Assembly: GCA_947500035.1 (NCBI GenBank)
Contig: CANMQP010000012.1
Span: 434,001 to 498,000, forward strand
Direction of reading: 5' to 3'
From: an uncultured Kiloniellaceae bacterium
GTDB lineage: Bacteria; Pseudomonadota; Alphaproteobacteria; Kiloniellales; Kiloniellaceae
Length of the DNA: 64,000 nucleotides
Made by a program: the position numbers and the translations under genes. A model generated the notes under the pieces. That model was given only the letters and a program-made list of their open reading frames with translations. It searched no databases and was not told where the DNA came from. Shown here piece by piece: positions 52,854-62,364 of this stretch; position 1 is the first letter of the stretch; every line of letters starts with the position of its first letter.

Positions 52854-53567
52854 ATGGCGGAGAAATCGACAAAGGCGATCAAAACACGGCAGGCGATCCT
52901 GGACTTGCTCAAGCGCGAGGGGCCGCAGAGTGCCCAGGCCCTGGCAAAAGCCTTCTCGATCACCCCGATGGCGGTGCGCCAGCATCTCTATGACCTCTAC
53001 GACCAGAAGCTGGTCTCCCAGGATGATACGGGCCGGCTGGCGAAAGATGGAGGCGCCGAAGATGGCACGGCAAACGCCCCAAAAAGCGGCCCGAAGCCGC
53101 AGGCCAGCGCCGGCAGACCGGTCAAGCGCTGGCGCCTGACCCCCGCCGCCGACAGCCTCTTTCCGGACCGCCACGCGGATCTCGCCGTCGAACTGATCGC
53201 GTCGATCCGCGAAAACTTTGGGAACGGCGCAATGGAGCGGCTGATCGCCAGCCGGTCGCAAAGCCAGGTCGTCAGCTATCGTACCGCGCTCGAAGGGGCG
53301 AAAAGCCTGGAAGAAAAGCTTGCCGCCCTGGCCAAGGCCCGCAGCGACGAAGGCTACATGGCCGAGGTGCTGAAGGACGAGAACGGCCAATACCTCCTCG
53401 TCGAGAACCACTGCCCGATCTGCGCGGCGGCCAAGGCCTGCACCGGGATCTGCGCCGCGGAACTCTCGGTGTTCCAGGATACTCTGGGCCCCGAAATTCG
53501 GATCGAACGCGTCGAACACCTGCTCCAGGGCGCGCGGCGTTGCGCCTATCGCATCCATGGCAACTGA
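52854..53567 (+). CDS. SufR-like iron-sulfur helix-turn-helix regulator
   Basis: A 237-residue protein. The N-terminal winged helix is TRQAILDLLKREGPQSAQALAKAFSITPMAVRQHLYDLYDQKLV. A Gly/Pro-rich linker follows, and the C-terminal domain carries ENHCPICAAAKACTGICAAELSVFQ and a later RRCAYRIHG, whose Cys residues are placed to bind an Fe-S cluster as in SufR. AGGTGAAG lies before the ATG at 52854; a GTG three codons earlier is possible. It is divergent from the long Rieske gene, its probable target. Confidence 0.85.
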   Translation: MAEKSTKAIKTRQAILDLLKREGPQSAQALAKAFSITPMAVRQHLYDLYDQKLVSQDDTGRLAKDGGAEDGTANAPKSGPKPQASAGRPVKRWRLTPAADSLFPDRHADLAVELIASIRENFGNGAMERLIASRSQSQVVSYRTALEGAKSLEEKLAALAKARSDEGYMAEVLKDENGQYLLVENHCPICAAAKACTGICAAELSVFQDTLGPEIRIERVEHLLQGARRCAYRIHGN

Positions 53568-53840
53568 CTGTTTCAGTTTACAAAATCCGGTCAAGGCAAC
53601 GAACGGCAAGATCCGCTGCTTCACCAAGAATAAAAAGGCTGCGACTCACTGTATCCTGGTGCTTCGAATGAAATAATGACCGGGATTGGGTATATAGCTG
53701 CAACAAATACAGACCTGCCGATAAGTTGTTTTTGGAATGTCCTCGCTTGCAATTACAAGTTGGCTCAAGGATTTATACAGCTTTTCATTTGATAATTCTC
53801 AACTGAGAATCCCCGTGTTCCGCGGAAATGGTAGGCGGCA

Positions 53841-55796
53841 ATGTCTTTGGCCCGACAGGGAACGTTTGACCCTTCACCTGATGAAGCACATCCTCTGAAG
53901 GTTTTGATCATCGATGACGACGAGGTCGACTATCGTGCGACCCGCCGGATGCTGATCGAAATTTTCGGGACCTACATCTCGCTCGACTGGATCTCGGACT
54001 GGAACGCCGCCACGAAGGCCTTTGGTCAGACGAACTACGACGTCTATCTGATCGATTACTTCCTGGGCGGAAGAACCGGCCTCGAGTTGATCGAAAGCTG
54101 TGACCCCGCTGACAAACCCAACGTCTTCATATTTCTGACCGGACATGACGACAGGGAAGTCGATGTCGCCGCGACCAATGCGGGCGCCTCGGGATATCTG
54201 GTTAAAAGCGACATCAACGCCTCTACCCTGGAACGCTCGATCCGCTACGCGCTCTATATGGCCGGCAAAAAGGAAGAATTACAGAGAGAAACCTTCGCCG
54301 TTAAAGCCGCGAAGGACGTGGTCGAACGTCAGTCGAAAATGCATGCGAAGCTGGCCGGTGATCTCTCCGCCACCCAGGAAAAGCTGCGGGCGGCGTTGAA
54401 AAGCGCCGAGGAAAGCGAGCAGAAATATCGCAATCTTGCACAGCACGACCTTCTGACCGAATTGCCCAACCGCGTGCTCTTCATGTCGCAACTTGAGAAC
54501 ATGATCGAGCATTCGCACCGCAGTGAAAAGAGCATGGCGCTGTTGCTGCTGGATCTCGACCGCTTTAAGTCCATCAATGACTCGCTTGGCCATCCTATCG
54601 GTGACCGCTTGCTCATGCAGGTCGCGAAACGCCTGACCGGCTGCATCCGCAAAACCGATACAGCGGCACGGCTTGGCGGCGACGAGTTCGCCGTCATCGC
54701 GACGAACCTGCAAAGTCACCAGGATACCGCCATTGTGGCGCAACACATAATCAAAGCGCTCTCAGAGCCCTTTGAGATTGAGGGACATGAAATTAATACC
54801 AGCACATCGATTGGTATCGCTGTCCTGGATCAGGACAGCAGCAGCGTGGAGAGTTTACTCAAAAACGCAGACGCAGCACTTTACAAAGCAAAGAATGACG
54901 GACGTGGTGTCTATCACTTTTTCGATGCCGCGCTGAATAAGCAGGTCCGCACGCTCTCGCTGCTCAAGCGAGAACTTTGCGAGGCATTGAGCCATGATCA
55001 GTTTTTTCTGGAGTACCAGCCCCAAATCGAAACTTCGACGAGCAGGGTGACGGGCGTCGAAGCACTGGTGCGCTGGCAACACCCGACGCGGGGCAGAGTG
55101 CCGCCTTGCGATTTTATTCCAACTGCGGAGTCCACGGGCCAGATCGCAGCGATGTCGGAATGGATTCTTCTGGAGGCCTGTAAACAGGCTTTCCACTGGG
55201 CGCAGCTATTCGGCTGCGGCATTCCGGTTGCCGTCAACCTGTCGGCCATACAGTTCAAACGTGGGCAGCTTGTCGAGAACATTGCCCGCATCCTCCGAGA
55301 GACCGGATTGCCGCCGGCATCCCTTACTCTCGAAATCACCGAAACGGTGATGATTCACGATGTCGATGAAGTGGAGATGCAGCTCCGTGAACTTGTCGCC
55401 TTAGGTGTGAAGATCGCTATTGATGATTTCGGGACAGGATACTCATCTCTTGCGCACGTGCGGCAACTTCCGATCGACCAGATCAAGGTCGACCGGTCCT
55501 TTGTTACGGATATGCTTGGCAATCACCGGGATGCGGCGGTGGTGGAAGCCGTGATCGCGCTGGGGCGGAACCTTGGCGTCACCGTTGTCGCGGAAGGCGT
55601 CGAGACCCGAGAGCAGATGGAATACCTTCGTACCATGCCTTCGATCGATGCGCAGGGCTACTTCATCGCCAAGCCCATGCGGCCGCCGCAGTGTCAGGCC
55701 TGGCTGAGCAAACACCTGCGGCCTGACTTCACGTTACCCGACCCCGTTGTTGCCGATCCGCAGGCCGGCGGCCAGGTGTTTTATCAGACTCAATGA
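53841..55796 (+). CDS. REC-GGDEF-EAL cyclic-di-GMP signalling protein
   Basis: A 651-residue soluble protein. The receiver domain (residues about 18-145) has VLIIDDDEVD and phospho-acceptor Asp72 in YLIDYFLGG. A short coiled coil follows. The GGDEF domain (about 195-355) has the intact active site RLGGDEFAV, and the EAL domain (about 375-620) has GVEALVRWQHP, VNLSAIQFKRG, ETVMIHD, DDFGTGYSSL and KVDRSFV. Both catalytic sites look complete, so it may make and degrade c-di-GMP under control of a kinase. No kinase gene is adjacent. The 273-bp gap upstream shows no gene. Confidence 0.92.
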   Translation: MSLARQGTFDPSPDEAHPLKVLIIDDDEVDYRATRRMLIEIFGTYISLDWISDWNAATKAFGQTNYDVYLIDYFLGGRTGLELIESCDPADKPNVFIFLTGHDDREVDVAATNAGASGYLVKSDINASTLERSIRYALYMAGKKEELQRETFAVKAAKDVVERQSKMHAKLAGDLSATQEKLRAALKSAEESEQKYRNLAQHDLLTELPNRVLFMSQLENMIEHSHRSEKSMALLLLDLDRFKSINDSLGHPIGDRLLMQVAKRLTGCIRKTDTAARLGGDEFAVIATNLQSHQDTAIVAQHIIKALSEPFEIEGHEINTSTSIGIAVLDQDSSSVESLLKNADAALYKAKNDGRGVYHFFDAALNKQVRTLSLLKRELCEALSHDQFFLEYQPQIETSTSRVTGVEALVRWQHPTRGRVPPCDFIPTAESTGQIAAMSEWILLEACKQAFHWAQLFGCGIPVAVNLSAIQFKRGQLVENIARILRETGLPPASLTLEITETVMIHDVDEVEMQLRELVALGVKIAIDDFGTGYSSLAHVRQLPIDQIKVDRSFVTDMLGNHRDAAVVEAVIALGRNLGVTVVAEGVETREQMEYLRTMPSIDAQGYFIAKPMRPPQCQAWLSKHLRPDFTLPDPVVADPQAGGQVFYQTQ

Positions 55797-55945
55797 AGAT
55801 CCTTACTACGTAGGTAGTACCGGCAACACTGAGAGTTGTGACGATTCATGCCCGCATCTCTAATAATTATTATGTCCCTTTTTAATAGAACGCAAGAGAA
55901 CACTGTCGGGTGCCGTAGGGTAAATCGATGGAAAAGGCGTGCGGA

Positions 55946-56677
55946 TCATGTCCCACCGAGCAGGCTTTCGACATAGGCCGGAACGACCTCGCTTGCGGGA
56001 CCGTGGATACAATGATGAAAGAGACTGGCGCCTTCGGAAGGTTCCAGGTTGAGTTCAACCGTTCGGACCGTGGGGCGGCCATGATGCCGGACCTGTTCAA
56101 CGAAACCGGCGGCGGGATAGACATTGCCGGACGTGCCGATCGACAGGAAAAGATCGCAATCTCCCAGCGCCGCGTAGATCCGGTCCATGTGATAGGGCAT
56201 CTCCCCGAACCACACCACATCGACCCGCAGACCACCCGACTCCCCGCAGGCCGGGCAGGGGCTTTGCCGGGACATATCCGAACGCCAATCCGAGACCGCG
56301 TTGCAGGAAAGGCAGCGCGCCTTTAAGAGTTCGCCATGCATATGCAGCAGGTTCGAGGAACCGGCGCGCTCGTGCAGATCGTCGATGTTCTGAGTCACCA
56401 GTAGAACCTGGTTCTCCGATCCTGCTTCACGCCAGCGCGTCTCGAGGCGCGCCAAAGCCTCATGCGCCGCGTTCGGCTGAACACCGGCTTCCAGCAGGCC
56501 GGCACGGCGATGATTGTAGAAGGCATGGACCCGGTCGGGATCGCGCTCGAATGCCTCGGGCGTCGCCACATCCTCCAGGCGCACCTTGGCCCAGATGCCG
56601 TCCGCGTCGCGAAAGGTATCCAGACCCGATTCCTTGGAAATACCGGCTCCGGTGAGGATCACCAATGACTTGCTCAT
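55946..56677 (-). CDS. cobB: NAD-dependent protein deacylase (sirtuin, CobB-like)
   Basis: A 243-residue sirtuin. The NAD site is ILTGAGISKESGLDTFRDADG, the next conserved block is TQNIDDLHERAGSSNLLHMHG with the catalytic His, and the zinc Cys pairs are CLSC and CPAC. The AFYNHRRAG stretch contains the Y-x2-R pair that in class III sirtuins favours succinyl- and malonyl-lysine. It removes acyl groups from lysines using NAD. It is convergent with the REC-GGDEF-EAL gene. Confidence 0.93.
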   Translation of the reverse strand: MSKSLVILTGAGISKESGLDTFRDADGIWAKVRLEDVATPEAFERDPDRVHAFYNHRRAGLLEAGVQPNAAHEALARLETRWREAGSENQVLLVTQNIDDLHERAGSSNLLHMHGELLKARCLSCNAVSDWRSDMSRQSPCPACGESGGLRVDVVWFGEMPYHMDRIYAALGDCDLFLSIGTSGNVYPAAGFVEQVRHHGRPTVRTVELNLEPSEGASLFHHCIHGPASEVVPAYVESLLGGT

Positions 56678-56858
56678 ATTCCTGATTTCCTACAGAGTTA
56701 CGTCGGTTGCTCTAAGCCGTCTGTTTTATTGGACATCGGTTTTTTCGTCCCCCAAGAATCCTCTCGCAAGATATTTTCCACCTTCGGCGCCGAACCATAG
56801 CCGTTTTCGAATCCTGCCGCAGATGGCTCGAGAACAAACGCGACCGCCACTGCAAAGA

Positions 56859-57350
56859 ATGAGGTTTCCTTTGACCGAACTCCAGGTTCTCTTCGTCTGC
56901 ACCGGAAACATCTGCCGCTCACCCACAGCCGAGGCTGTTTTGCGCCAGCAGCTTCGGGACGCGGGCCTTGGCGAACGTATAGTCGTCGATTCCGCGGGAA
57001 CGCACCCCTACCACAGCGGCAGCTCACCGAGCGGGCTTGCGGTGCGCAGCGGAGCCAAACGGGGCTACGATCTAAGCGGACTGCGCGCGCGGGAAGTAAC
57101 GGCAGCAGATCTCGAGACCTTCGACGTGATCTCAGCCATGGACCGGGGTCATCTGAACATCCTAAAGCAGCGCTCTACGCCGGACCAGGCACAGCGGACC
57201 CAGCTCTTTCTCGAGCATGCACCGGCGCCCCTTCAAGGACAGGATGTGCCCGACCCCTACGGCGGTGACGCGGCGGACTACGAACGCACCCTGGATCTGA
57301 TCGAGAAGGGCATGGGCGGTTTGATCGCACATCTGCAAGGCCGGCTGTGA
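56859..57350 (+). CDS. Low-molecular-weight protein-tyrosine phosphatase
   Basis: A 163-residue protein with an intact LMW-PTP signature, VLFVCTGNICRSPTAEAV (CX5R loop CTGNICR), and the acid DPY motif in VPDPYGGDAADYERTLDLIEKG. It dephosphorylates tyrosine or related phosphates. The ATG at 56859 gives MRFPLTELQVLFVC; the frame extends upstream to 56586 over the sirtuin start, which is not convincing. It overlaps the next EamA gene by four bases (GTGA). Compare the divergent homologue at 39286-39786. Confidence 0.92.
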   Translation: MRFPLTELQVLFVCTGNICRSPTAEAVLRQQLRDAGLGERIVVDSAGTHPYHSGSSPSGLAVRSGAKRGYDLSGLRAREVTAADLETFDVISAMDRGHLNILKQRSTPDQAQRTQLFLEHAPAPLQGQDVPDPYGGDAADYERTLDLIEKGMGGLIAHLQGRL

Positions 57351-58231
57351 GCCTGGCACCGGCACAGAGCGACCGGGTCGGTCTGGGCCTCGCCTATGCC
57401 GCCGTCGGCATGCTGCTGATGGCCATTATGGACACCATCGTGAAGTGGCTGAGCAGCGGCTATCCGGTCAGTGAAATCCTGGTCTTCCGCAATCTCTTCG
57501 GTCTCCTGCCCCTGCTCGTGGTGATGGCCTTTACCGGCGGTCCGCGAAGTCTGCGCAGCCCGCAGCCCTTGCTGATGTGTCTGCGGGCGCTCTTTGCGCT
57601 CGGCGCCGGTTTTATGTTTTTCGCGGCTTTGCGCAGCATTCCCCTGGCGGATGCCTTTGCCCTCGCCTTTACCAGTCCCCTCTTCATCACGGCGCTCTCG
57701 GTCCCGCTCCTTGGAGAAAAGGTCGGCATCCACCGCTGGTCGGCGGTTATCGTCGGCTTTCTCGGCACCATGATTATCCTGCGCCCGACCGGGCAGAGTT
57801 TCGACCCGGCGGCCCTGCTGGTGATCGGGGCCGCCCTCTGCTACGCCATGGTCATGCTGCTGACCCGCAAGCTCGCGCCCCGGAACTCGACCCTCTCGAT
57901 GATGATTTGGACCGCGCTCATTTCCCTCGCGATTTCAGGCGCCATCGCGCCTTTCGAGTGGGTCGCGCCGCCAACGCCGGACTTTCTCCTGCTGGCCGTC
58001 ATGGGCCTGATCGGCAGCGCCGGCATGTTTATGATCGGACAGGGATACCGCTACGCGCCCGCCGCCGTGATCGCACCGCTCGATTACAGCGTCTTGCTGT
58101 GGGGTGTGGTCTTCGGCTGGATCCTCTGGCAGGAACTGCCGGATCAGTACGTCTGGCTTGGTGCCGCGGTCGTGGCGGTCAGCGGAATCTACATCGTTCA
58201 GCGCGAAACCCGGCGAAGTCAGAGAGCGTAA
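57347..58231 (+). CDS. EamA family (DMT superfamily) transporter
   Basis: A 294-residue membrane protein with the ten-segment EamA layout (LGLAYAAVGMLLMAIMDTIVKWL, SEILVFRNLFGLLPLLVVMA, PLLGEKVGIHRWSAVIVGFLGTMII). The start is a GTG that overlaps the LMW-PTP stop, so the two are translated together. It is a third EamA paralogue in the window. The substrate is unknown. It is convergent with the thpR gene, 7 bp away. Confidence 0.87.
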   Translation: MSLAPAQSDRVGLGLAYAAVGMLLMAIMDTIVKWLSSGYPVSEILVFRNLFGLLPLLVVMAFTGGPRSLRSPQPLLMCLRALFALGAGFMFFAALRSIPLADAFALAFTSPLFITALSVPLLGEKVGIHRWSAVIVGFLGTMIILRPTGQSFDPAALLVIGAALCYAMVMLLTRKLAPRNSTLSMMIWTALISLAISGAIAPFEWVAPPTPDFLLLAVMGLIGSAGMFMIGQGYRYAPAAVIAPLDYSVLLWGVVFGWILWQELPDQYVWLGAAVVAVSGIYIVQRETRRSQRA

Positions 58232-58238
58232 CGCGCTC

Positions 58239-58814
58239 TCACTCCTCCGGGGCCGGATCAAAAGCCTCGGTCTCAAGCGCCGACTCCAGCGGATAGGTCG
58301 CCTCGCGCCGGTACAGCGGCGGCCCCTTTCCTAGTTCGCTCGAGTAGAGATGAAACTCGGTTACAGGAAACGGCAGGGTCCGGAAAAGCGCATGCTGCGC
58401 AAAGTAGGTACGCAGCTTGCCGCCCGGACTGGACCCGAAGCGCGCGAGGGTCACATGCGGGTGAAATTTTCTGGACTCGGGTTTGAAGCCGGCTGTCTGA
58501 ACCACGCGCTCGACCCGGCTCTGCAGAGCCGAAAGCTCGTCGGAGGGCTGAGCTCCCGCCCAGACGGACCTTGTCCGCCGGCCCTCGCCGAACTGCCCCA
58601 AACCGGTCAGCGAGAGATCGAAAGGGCTCGCCTTGACTGTGGAGAGCGCCGTGTCGAGATCGCTTGCCTCCTGTCCGTCGCACTCGCCGACAAAGCGCAA
58701 GGTCAGGTGAAGATTCTCCGGTGGAACCCAATTCGCGCCGGGCAACCCTGAACACATTCTCTCAAGCTGTTCCGCCAAATTTTCCGGTAATGCCAATGCA
58801 ACAAACAGCCGCAT
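58239..58814 (-). CDS. thpR: RNA 2',3'-cyclic phosphodiesterase
   Basis: A 191-residue protein of the 2H phosphoesterase family with two catalytic motifs: HLTLRFVG near residue 42 and HVTLARFG near residue 124. The start MRLFVALALPENLAEQLE is typical of ThpR/LigT. It hydrolyses 2',3'-cyclic phosphates at RNA ends. No tRNA-splicing partner is nearby. Upstream is 127 bp of AT-rich sequence. Confidence 0.92.
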   Translation of the reverse strand: MRLFVALALPENLAEQLERMCSGLPGANWVPPENLHLTLRFVGECDGQEASDLDTALSTVKASPFDLSLTGLGQFGEGRRTRSVWAGAQPSDELSALQSRVERVVQTAGFKPESRKFHPHVTLARFGSSPGGKLRTYFAQHALFRTLPFPVTEFHLYSSELGKGPPLYRREATYPLESALETEAFDPAPEE

Positions 58815-58941
58815 ATCGTGACGCCCCTACGTGAGTTAACCAACTGAATATTCTATCTGAATACATTTTTTTAAATGCCAGCTCCGGAATGACAGTTCCC
58901 CGGAGCTTCGTCTCTTTGCCGCCGTCATACCTCCTTCTTGG

Positions 58942-59982
58942 TCAGGGACAGGGATAGGTGTAGATCTTGTGAATCTGCTCGATCGCGTCGAGCACCTCGT
59001 CGCCGAGCGTGATCTCGCTGGCGGCGATATCCGGCTTTAACTGCTCCAGCGAGGTCGAGCCGATGATCGTCGAGGTCATAAAAGGCCGGGTGTTCACGTA
59101 GGCCAATGCCATTTGAGCCGGCTCAAGATCATGAGCCCGCGCCAGGTCCACATAAGCGCGCACCGCTGCGTCGGCACGATCGCCGCGGTAGCGCCGGTTC
59201 TCGGGGAAAAGCGTGAAGCGGGCGCCCTCCGGGCTTTGGCCATCGAGGTATTTGCCGCTCAGAGTTCCCGCACCCAGGGGCGCATAGGCCAAGAGTCCGC
59301 ATTTTTCCCGAATGGCGATCTCTGCAAGACCCGCCTCGAAACTGCGATTTAGCAGGCTGTAGGGGTTCTGGATCGAGACCACGCGCGGCCCGAGCCCCAG
59401 CATGGCCTTCTGCAAAAAGGTCATGACACCCCAGGGCGTTTCGTTCGACACGCCGATCTGGCGGATTTTCCCGGCAGTTTCGAGCTCCGCCAGAACATCC
59501 AGGGTTTCCTCGATCGGCGTCATGTCTTCTTCAGCATCGTGGGTATAACCCAACTTGCCGAAAAAATTGGTCGAGCGATCGGGCCAATGCAGCTGATAGA
59601 GATCGATGTAGTCGGTCTGCAGGCGCTTCAGGCTGTCGTCGACCGCCTGAACGATATGCTCGCGCGTCAGGCGGGGCTTTCCGTCGCGCAGAAAAGGAAA
59701 GCGGCTGCCCGGCCCGGTGACCTTGGTGGCGATGATCACCTTGTCGCGCGACCCGCGGCTGGCCAGCCAGTTGCCGATGATCTCTTCGGTCCTGCTGAAG
59801 GTTTCCTCGCGGGGCGGCGCGGGATACATCTCCGCCGTATCGAAGAAGTTCACGCCTTCGCCGAGCGCGTAATCCATCTGTGCGAAGGCTTCTTCTTCCG
59901 TGTTCTGAGACCCCCAGGTCATGGTCCCCAGGCAGATCGAGCTGACCTTAATGTCACTACGCCCGAGGCGGCGGTATTCCAT
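58942..59982 (-). CDS. Aldo/keto reductase (Tas-like)
   Basis: A 346-residue (alpha/beta)8 NADPH reductase. The catalytic Asp-Tyr pair is in NFFDTAEMYPAPPREE, Lys in KVIIATKV and His in DLYQLHWPDR. Its length and the SICLGTMTWGSQNTEEEAFAQMDYAL start place it with Tas-type AKRs. Substrates are probably carbonyls. A three-copy 14-bp repeat lies 50 bp upstream of its start, in the gap after the FIST gene. Confidence 0.93.
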   Translation of the reverse strand: MEYRRLGRSDIKVSSICLGTMTWGSQNTEEEAFAQMDYALGEGVNFFDTAEMYPAPPREETFSRTEEIIGNWLASRGSRDKVIIATKVTGPGSRFPFLRDGKPRLTREHIVQAVDDSLKRLQTDYIDLYQLHWPDRSTNFFGKLGYTHDAEEDMTPIEETLDVLAELETAGKIRQIGVSNETPWGVMTFLQKAMLGLGPRVVSIQNPYSLLNRSFEAGLAEIAIREKCGLLAYAPLGAGTLSGKYLDGQSPEGARFTLFPENRRYRGDRADAAVRAYVDLARAHDLEPAQMALAYVNTRPFMTSTIIGSTSLEQLKPDIAASEITLGDEVLDAIEQIHKIYTYPCP

Positions 59983-60031
59983 ACGTCTTCCTTTTACTTT
60001 TTTACGACGCGCCGTCCGGTGACTTCACCTT

Positions 60032-60073
60032 CACGTCCCGTTGGCCACGTCCCGTTGGCCACGTCCCGTTGGC
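60032..60073. repeat. Three perfect 14-bp tandem repeats upstream of the aldo/keto reductase gene
   Basis: CACGTCCCGTTGGC occurs three times without a break (60032-60045, 60046-60059, 60060-60073). The array lies 50-91 bp upstream of the reductase start on the minus strand, within its likely promoter or leader. Confidence 0.9.
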
Positions 60074-60142
60074 TTTCAATATCCCGTCAGAGCCAGAGGA
60101 AGAGCAGCCTCGCATAGAATGAGTTTGTCCAAAATCAGCAGG

Positions 60143-61348
60143 TCAGCGGAATAGCGTCAAAACGCCGGTGTAACCATATACACGATCCCGCGAAATCTCG
60201 CCATTCGCGAAAAAGCCGGCGATGGGGATGTCGCCGAGTTCTTCCTGAATCATCTTCATCTCTTGAGACTCGGATCCAAAGAGGTTTTGGCCGCGGCCGA
60301 CGCAGCTGTAATAGAGCCCGGCGCGGGCCGTCCCGCCACAGCGCGCCTTCACGTCCTTGAGCATCCGGCGCATATCCTGCTCCGCGGCGGCATGATCGCG
60401 CCGGCAGAACATGATTTTGCGGCCCGGTTCGACATTCTCGCCGACGCTGACCCAGCCGCGCTCGGTGTCCAGCGCCATCAGGTTGCGGACCAGATAGTCA
60501 CCCATGTCACTGTTGTGCATGGGAAAGGCCGCGAAGATGTAACCCGCGACCCGGCGCAGGTCCCGTGACAGAAGCTCGCCGATATCCTCCTTGAAAACCT
60601 CGAAGGCCGGTCGGCCGTCGATCTCCTTGATGACGTTGTCGCTGCCCTGGGTCACTTCGCGCAGCGGACCGATCGGCGAACAGCCCTGGGTCAGTCCGGT
60701 CACGACCTCGACCTCGGATTGCAGCAGAACACCCGATACGCCGCCGTCGATCACCCGGTCGGCAATCTGCGGGAATTCGCCGATCCGGCTGGCCGCCAGG
60801 CCGCCGACCAGGAAGGGCGCCGTGGATTCGGCGAGTTCTTCGACGATCTCGGTCAGGCGGACGTTCCGCGGATCCCCATGGACGATCGCCAGGCCGGGCC
60901 GCTCTTCGCCAAGCCATTGCTTTTGATCCGCCAGCAGCTTCGCCAGGCCCTCTTCAGCCCGTTCATCCTCGATCGCATCGAAAACGTGAAAACTCTCCGG
61001 CGGCAGGGCCGCGACCAGAACCGACAGGGCGCCCCGGTCGTGATATTCGATGCCGTTCCCCAGCACACCCAGTCCAACGGTCCCGACCCAATTCTGAATA
61101 CCGGTCGTCTCGCGCAGGAAAGTCAGGACGCTGGGCATATCCTTGGTAAAGGCATCGGTGAGATAGAGAAATCCGAAGTTGGCGCCTTCGGGCAGATCCG
61201 TCAGTTCGCTTGCGCAGGCCTTGACCGTGGGTCCCCACTCGCCACCCCGCACCCAGGCCGCCCTGAAGCCATCGGATGCCAGCGAGCCCGATTTTTCGTC
61301 GGCCTCGGTCCCGCTGAAGGCCTTGCCGCCAAACCCGTCATCCGCCAT
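60143..61348 (-). CDS. FIST domain protein (FIST N and FIST C)
   Basis: A 401-residue protein with the FIST N domain (about 40-240; NFGFLYLTDAF, VGTVGLGVLGNG and APFLVGGLAASRIGE) and the FIST C domain (about 245-395; QGCSPIGPLREVTQGSDNVIKEIDGRPAFEVF and YYSCVGRGQNLFGSESQEMKMIQEELGDIPIAGFFANGEIS). FIST proteins bind small ligands, probably amino acids, and act in signalling. It has no output domain of its own. The start overlaps the tesA stop by 11 bp, so the two are co-transcribed. Confidence 0.9.
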   Translation of the reverse strand: MADDGFGGKAFSGTEADEKSGSLASDGFRAAWVRGGEWGPTVKACASELTDLPEGANFGFLYLTDAFTKDMPSVLTFLRETTGIQNWVGTVGLGVLGNGIEYHDRGALSVLVAALPPESFHVFDAIEDERAEEGLAKLLADQKQWLGEERPGLAIVHGDPRNVRLTEIVEELAESTAPFLVGGLAASRIGEFPQIADRVIDGGVSGVLLQSEVEVVTGLTQGCSPIGPLREVTQGSDNVIKEIDGRPAFEVFKEDIGELLSRDLRRVAGYIFAAFPMHNSDMGDYLVRNLMALDTERGWVSVGENVEPGRKIMFCRRDHAAAEQDMRRMLKDVKARCGGTARAGLYYSCVGRGQNLFGSESQEMKMIQEELGDIPIAGFFANGEISRDRVYGYTGVLTLFR

Positions 61349-62087
61349 GGCGCGCCCCCGTCCCGCGAGCCGCCGCCAGCAACTCTTCGACCTTGGGCAG
61401 GATTTTCGAGACGATGACGGCCACGCCTTCTTTATTGGGATGGGTGCCGTCCGCCTGGTTCAAGTCCGGATCGAGCGCAACGCCTTCGAGAAAAAAGGGA
61501 TAGAGCGGCACATCGTGCTTCTCCGCCAGACGCGGAAAGACCGAGTCGAATTCCTCGACATACTCGGGACCCAGGTTGCGCGGTGCGAGCATACCCGCCA
61601 GCAATACAGGTATCCCCTCGGCTTTGAAGCGTTTTACGATAGCATCCAGGTTTTCGTAGGTCTGGGCGGGGTCGAGCCCGCGCAGGCCGTCGTTTGCGCC
61701 CAATTCGACGATCACCGCATCGGGCTTGTCGGCCAGCGCCCATTCGACCCGCGCACGGCCCGAAGCCGTGGTATCGCCTGAATTGCCGCTGTTAATCACT
61801 GTCACCTTCTGTTCGCGCGCCCGAAGGGCTACCTCCAGTTGGTCCGGGAAGGGCTCGCCGGCGTTCAATCCGTAGCCATGGGTTAGACTGTCGCCAAACA
61901 CCATCAAACGCAACGCTTCTTGGCCTAAAGCCCCGTTAGACCCCGGAAAAGCCGCGAACAGAGGCAGCAGCAGGAAAGCGGCGAACGCAGCCCATGGCGA
62001 CGGCCGTAAAAGCCCCGTAAAACAGCGCGAAATCCGCTGTAAACGAGACGGAGGGAGCGAAGAGGTTGTAAAGGAGGTCACAGGCAA
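61338..62087 (-). CDS. tesA: Arylesterase/lysophospholipase TesA (GDSL family)
   Basis: A 249-residue secreted SGNH hydrolase. A signal peptide of about 50 residues includes PWAAFAAFLLLPLFAAFPG. Then come block I VFGDSLTHGYG with the nucleophile Ser, the Gly of NSGNSGDTT, the Asn of ELGANDGLRG, and block V DGTHPNKEGV with Asp and His. TesA cleaves aryl esters and acyl thioesters in the periplasm. It is divergent from the YbbA-type ATPase, the arrangement also known in E. coli. Confidence 0.9.
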   Translation of the reverse strand: MPVTSFTTSSLPPSRLQRISRCFTGLLRPSPWAAFAAFLLLPLFAAFPGSNGALGQEALRLMVFGDSLTHGYGLNAGEPFPDQLEVALRAREQKVTVINSGNSGDTTASGRARVEWALADKPDAVIVELGANDGLRGLDPAQTYENLDAIVKRFKAEGIPVLLAGMLAPRNLGPEYVEEFDSVFPRLAEKHDVPLYPFFLEGVALDPDLNQADGTHPNKEGVAVIVSKILPKVEELLAAARGTGARHGG

Positions 62088-62152
62088 AGCTTCTATGCAA
62101 TTCGGTGAAAAATATAGGGCGCCCCCGGCGGGCGATCAACTCGGCAGAAATA

Positions 62153-62188
62153 CACTCGGAAAAACATCCGAAAAAACACCCGGAAAAA
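62153..62188. repeat. Degenerate 12-bp tandem repeats in the tesA-ybbA gap
   Basis: Three A-rich 12-bp units stand in a row: CACTCGGAAAAA, CATCCGAAAAAA and CACCCGGAAAAA. A fourth, less similar unit follows. They lie in the 277-bp divergent region between tesA and the YbbA-type ATPase, where an A-tract repeat could bend DNA. Confidence 0.8.
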
Positions 62189-62364
62189 CGCGCAACAAAA
62201 CACAGCGAGCGCCATGGCGTTGAAAAGCGGTTCTTCCAGACCATATCGGAAGGGCTTTGTTTTACATAATTTTTGGCTTTTACCCGGAACATTGAACCTT
62301 GCCCGACGCCGACAAGATGCTTCAATCGAGCCCTGAGATCCAACAAACCAATTCGGAGACCCCC

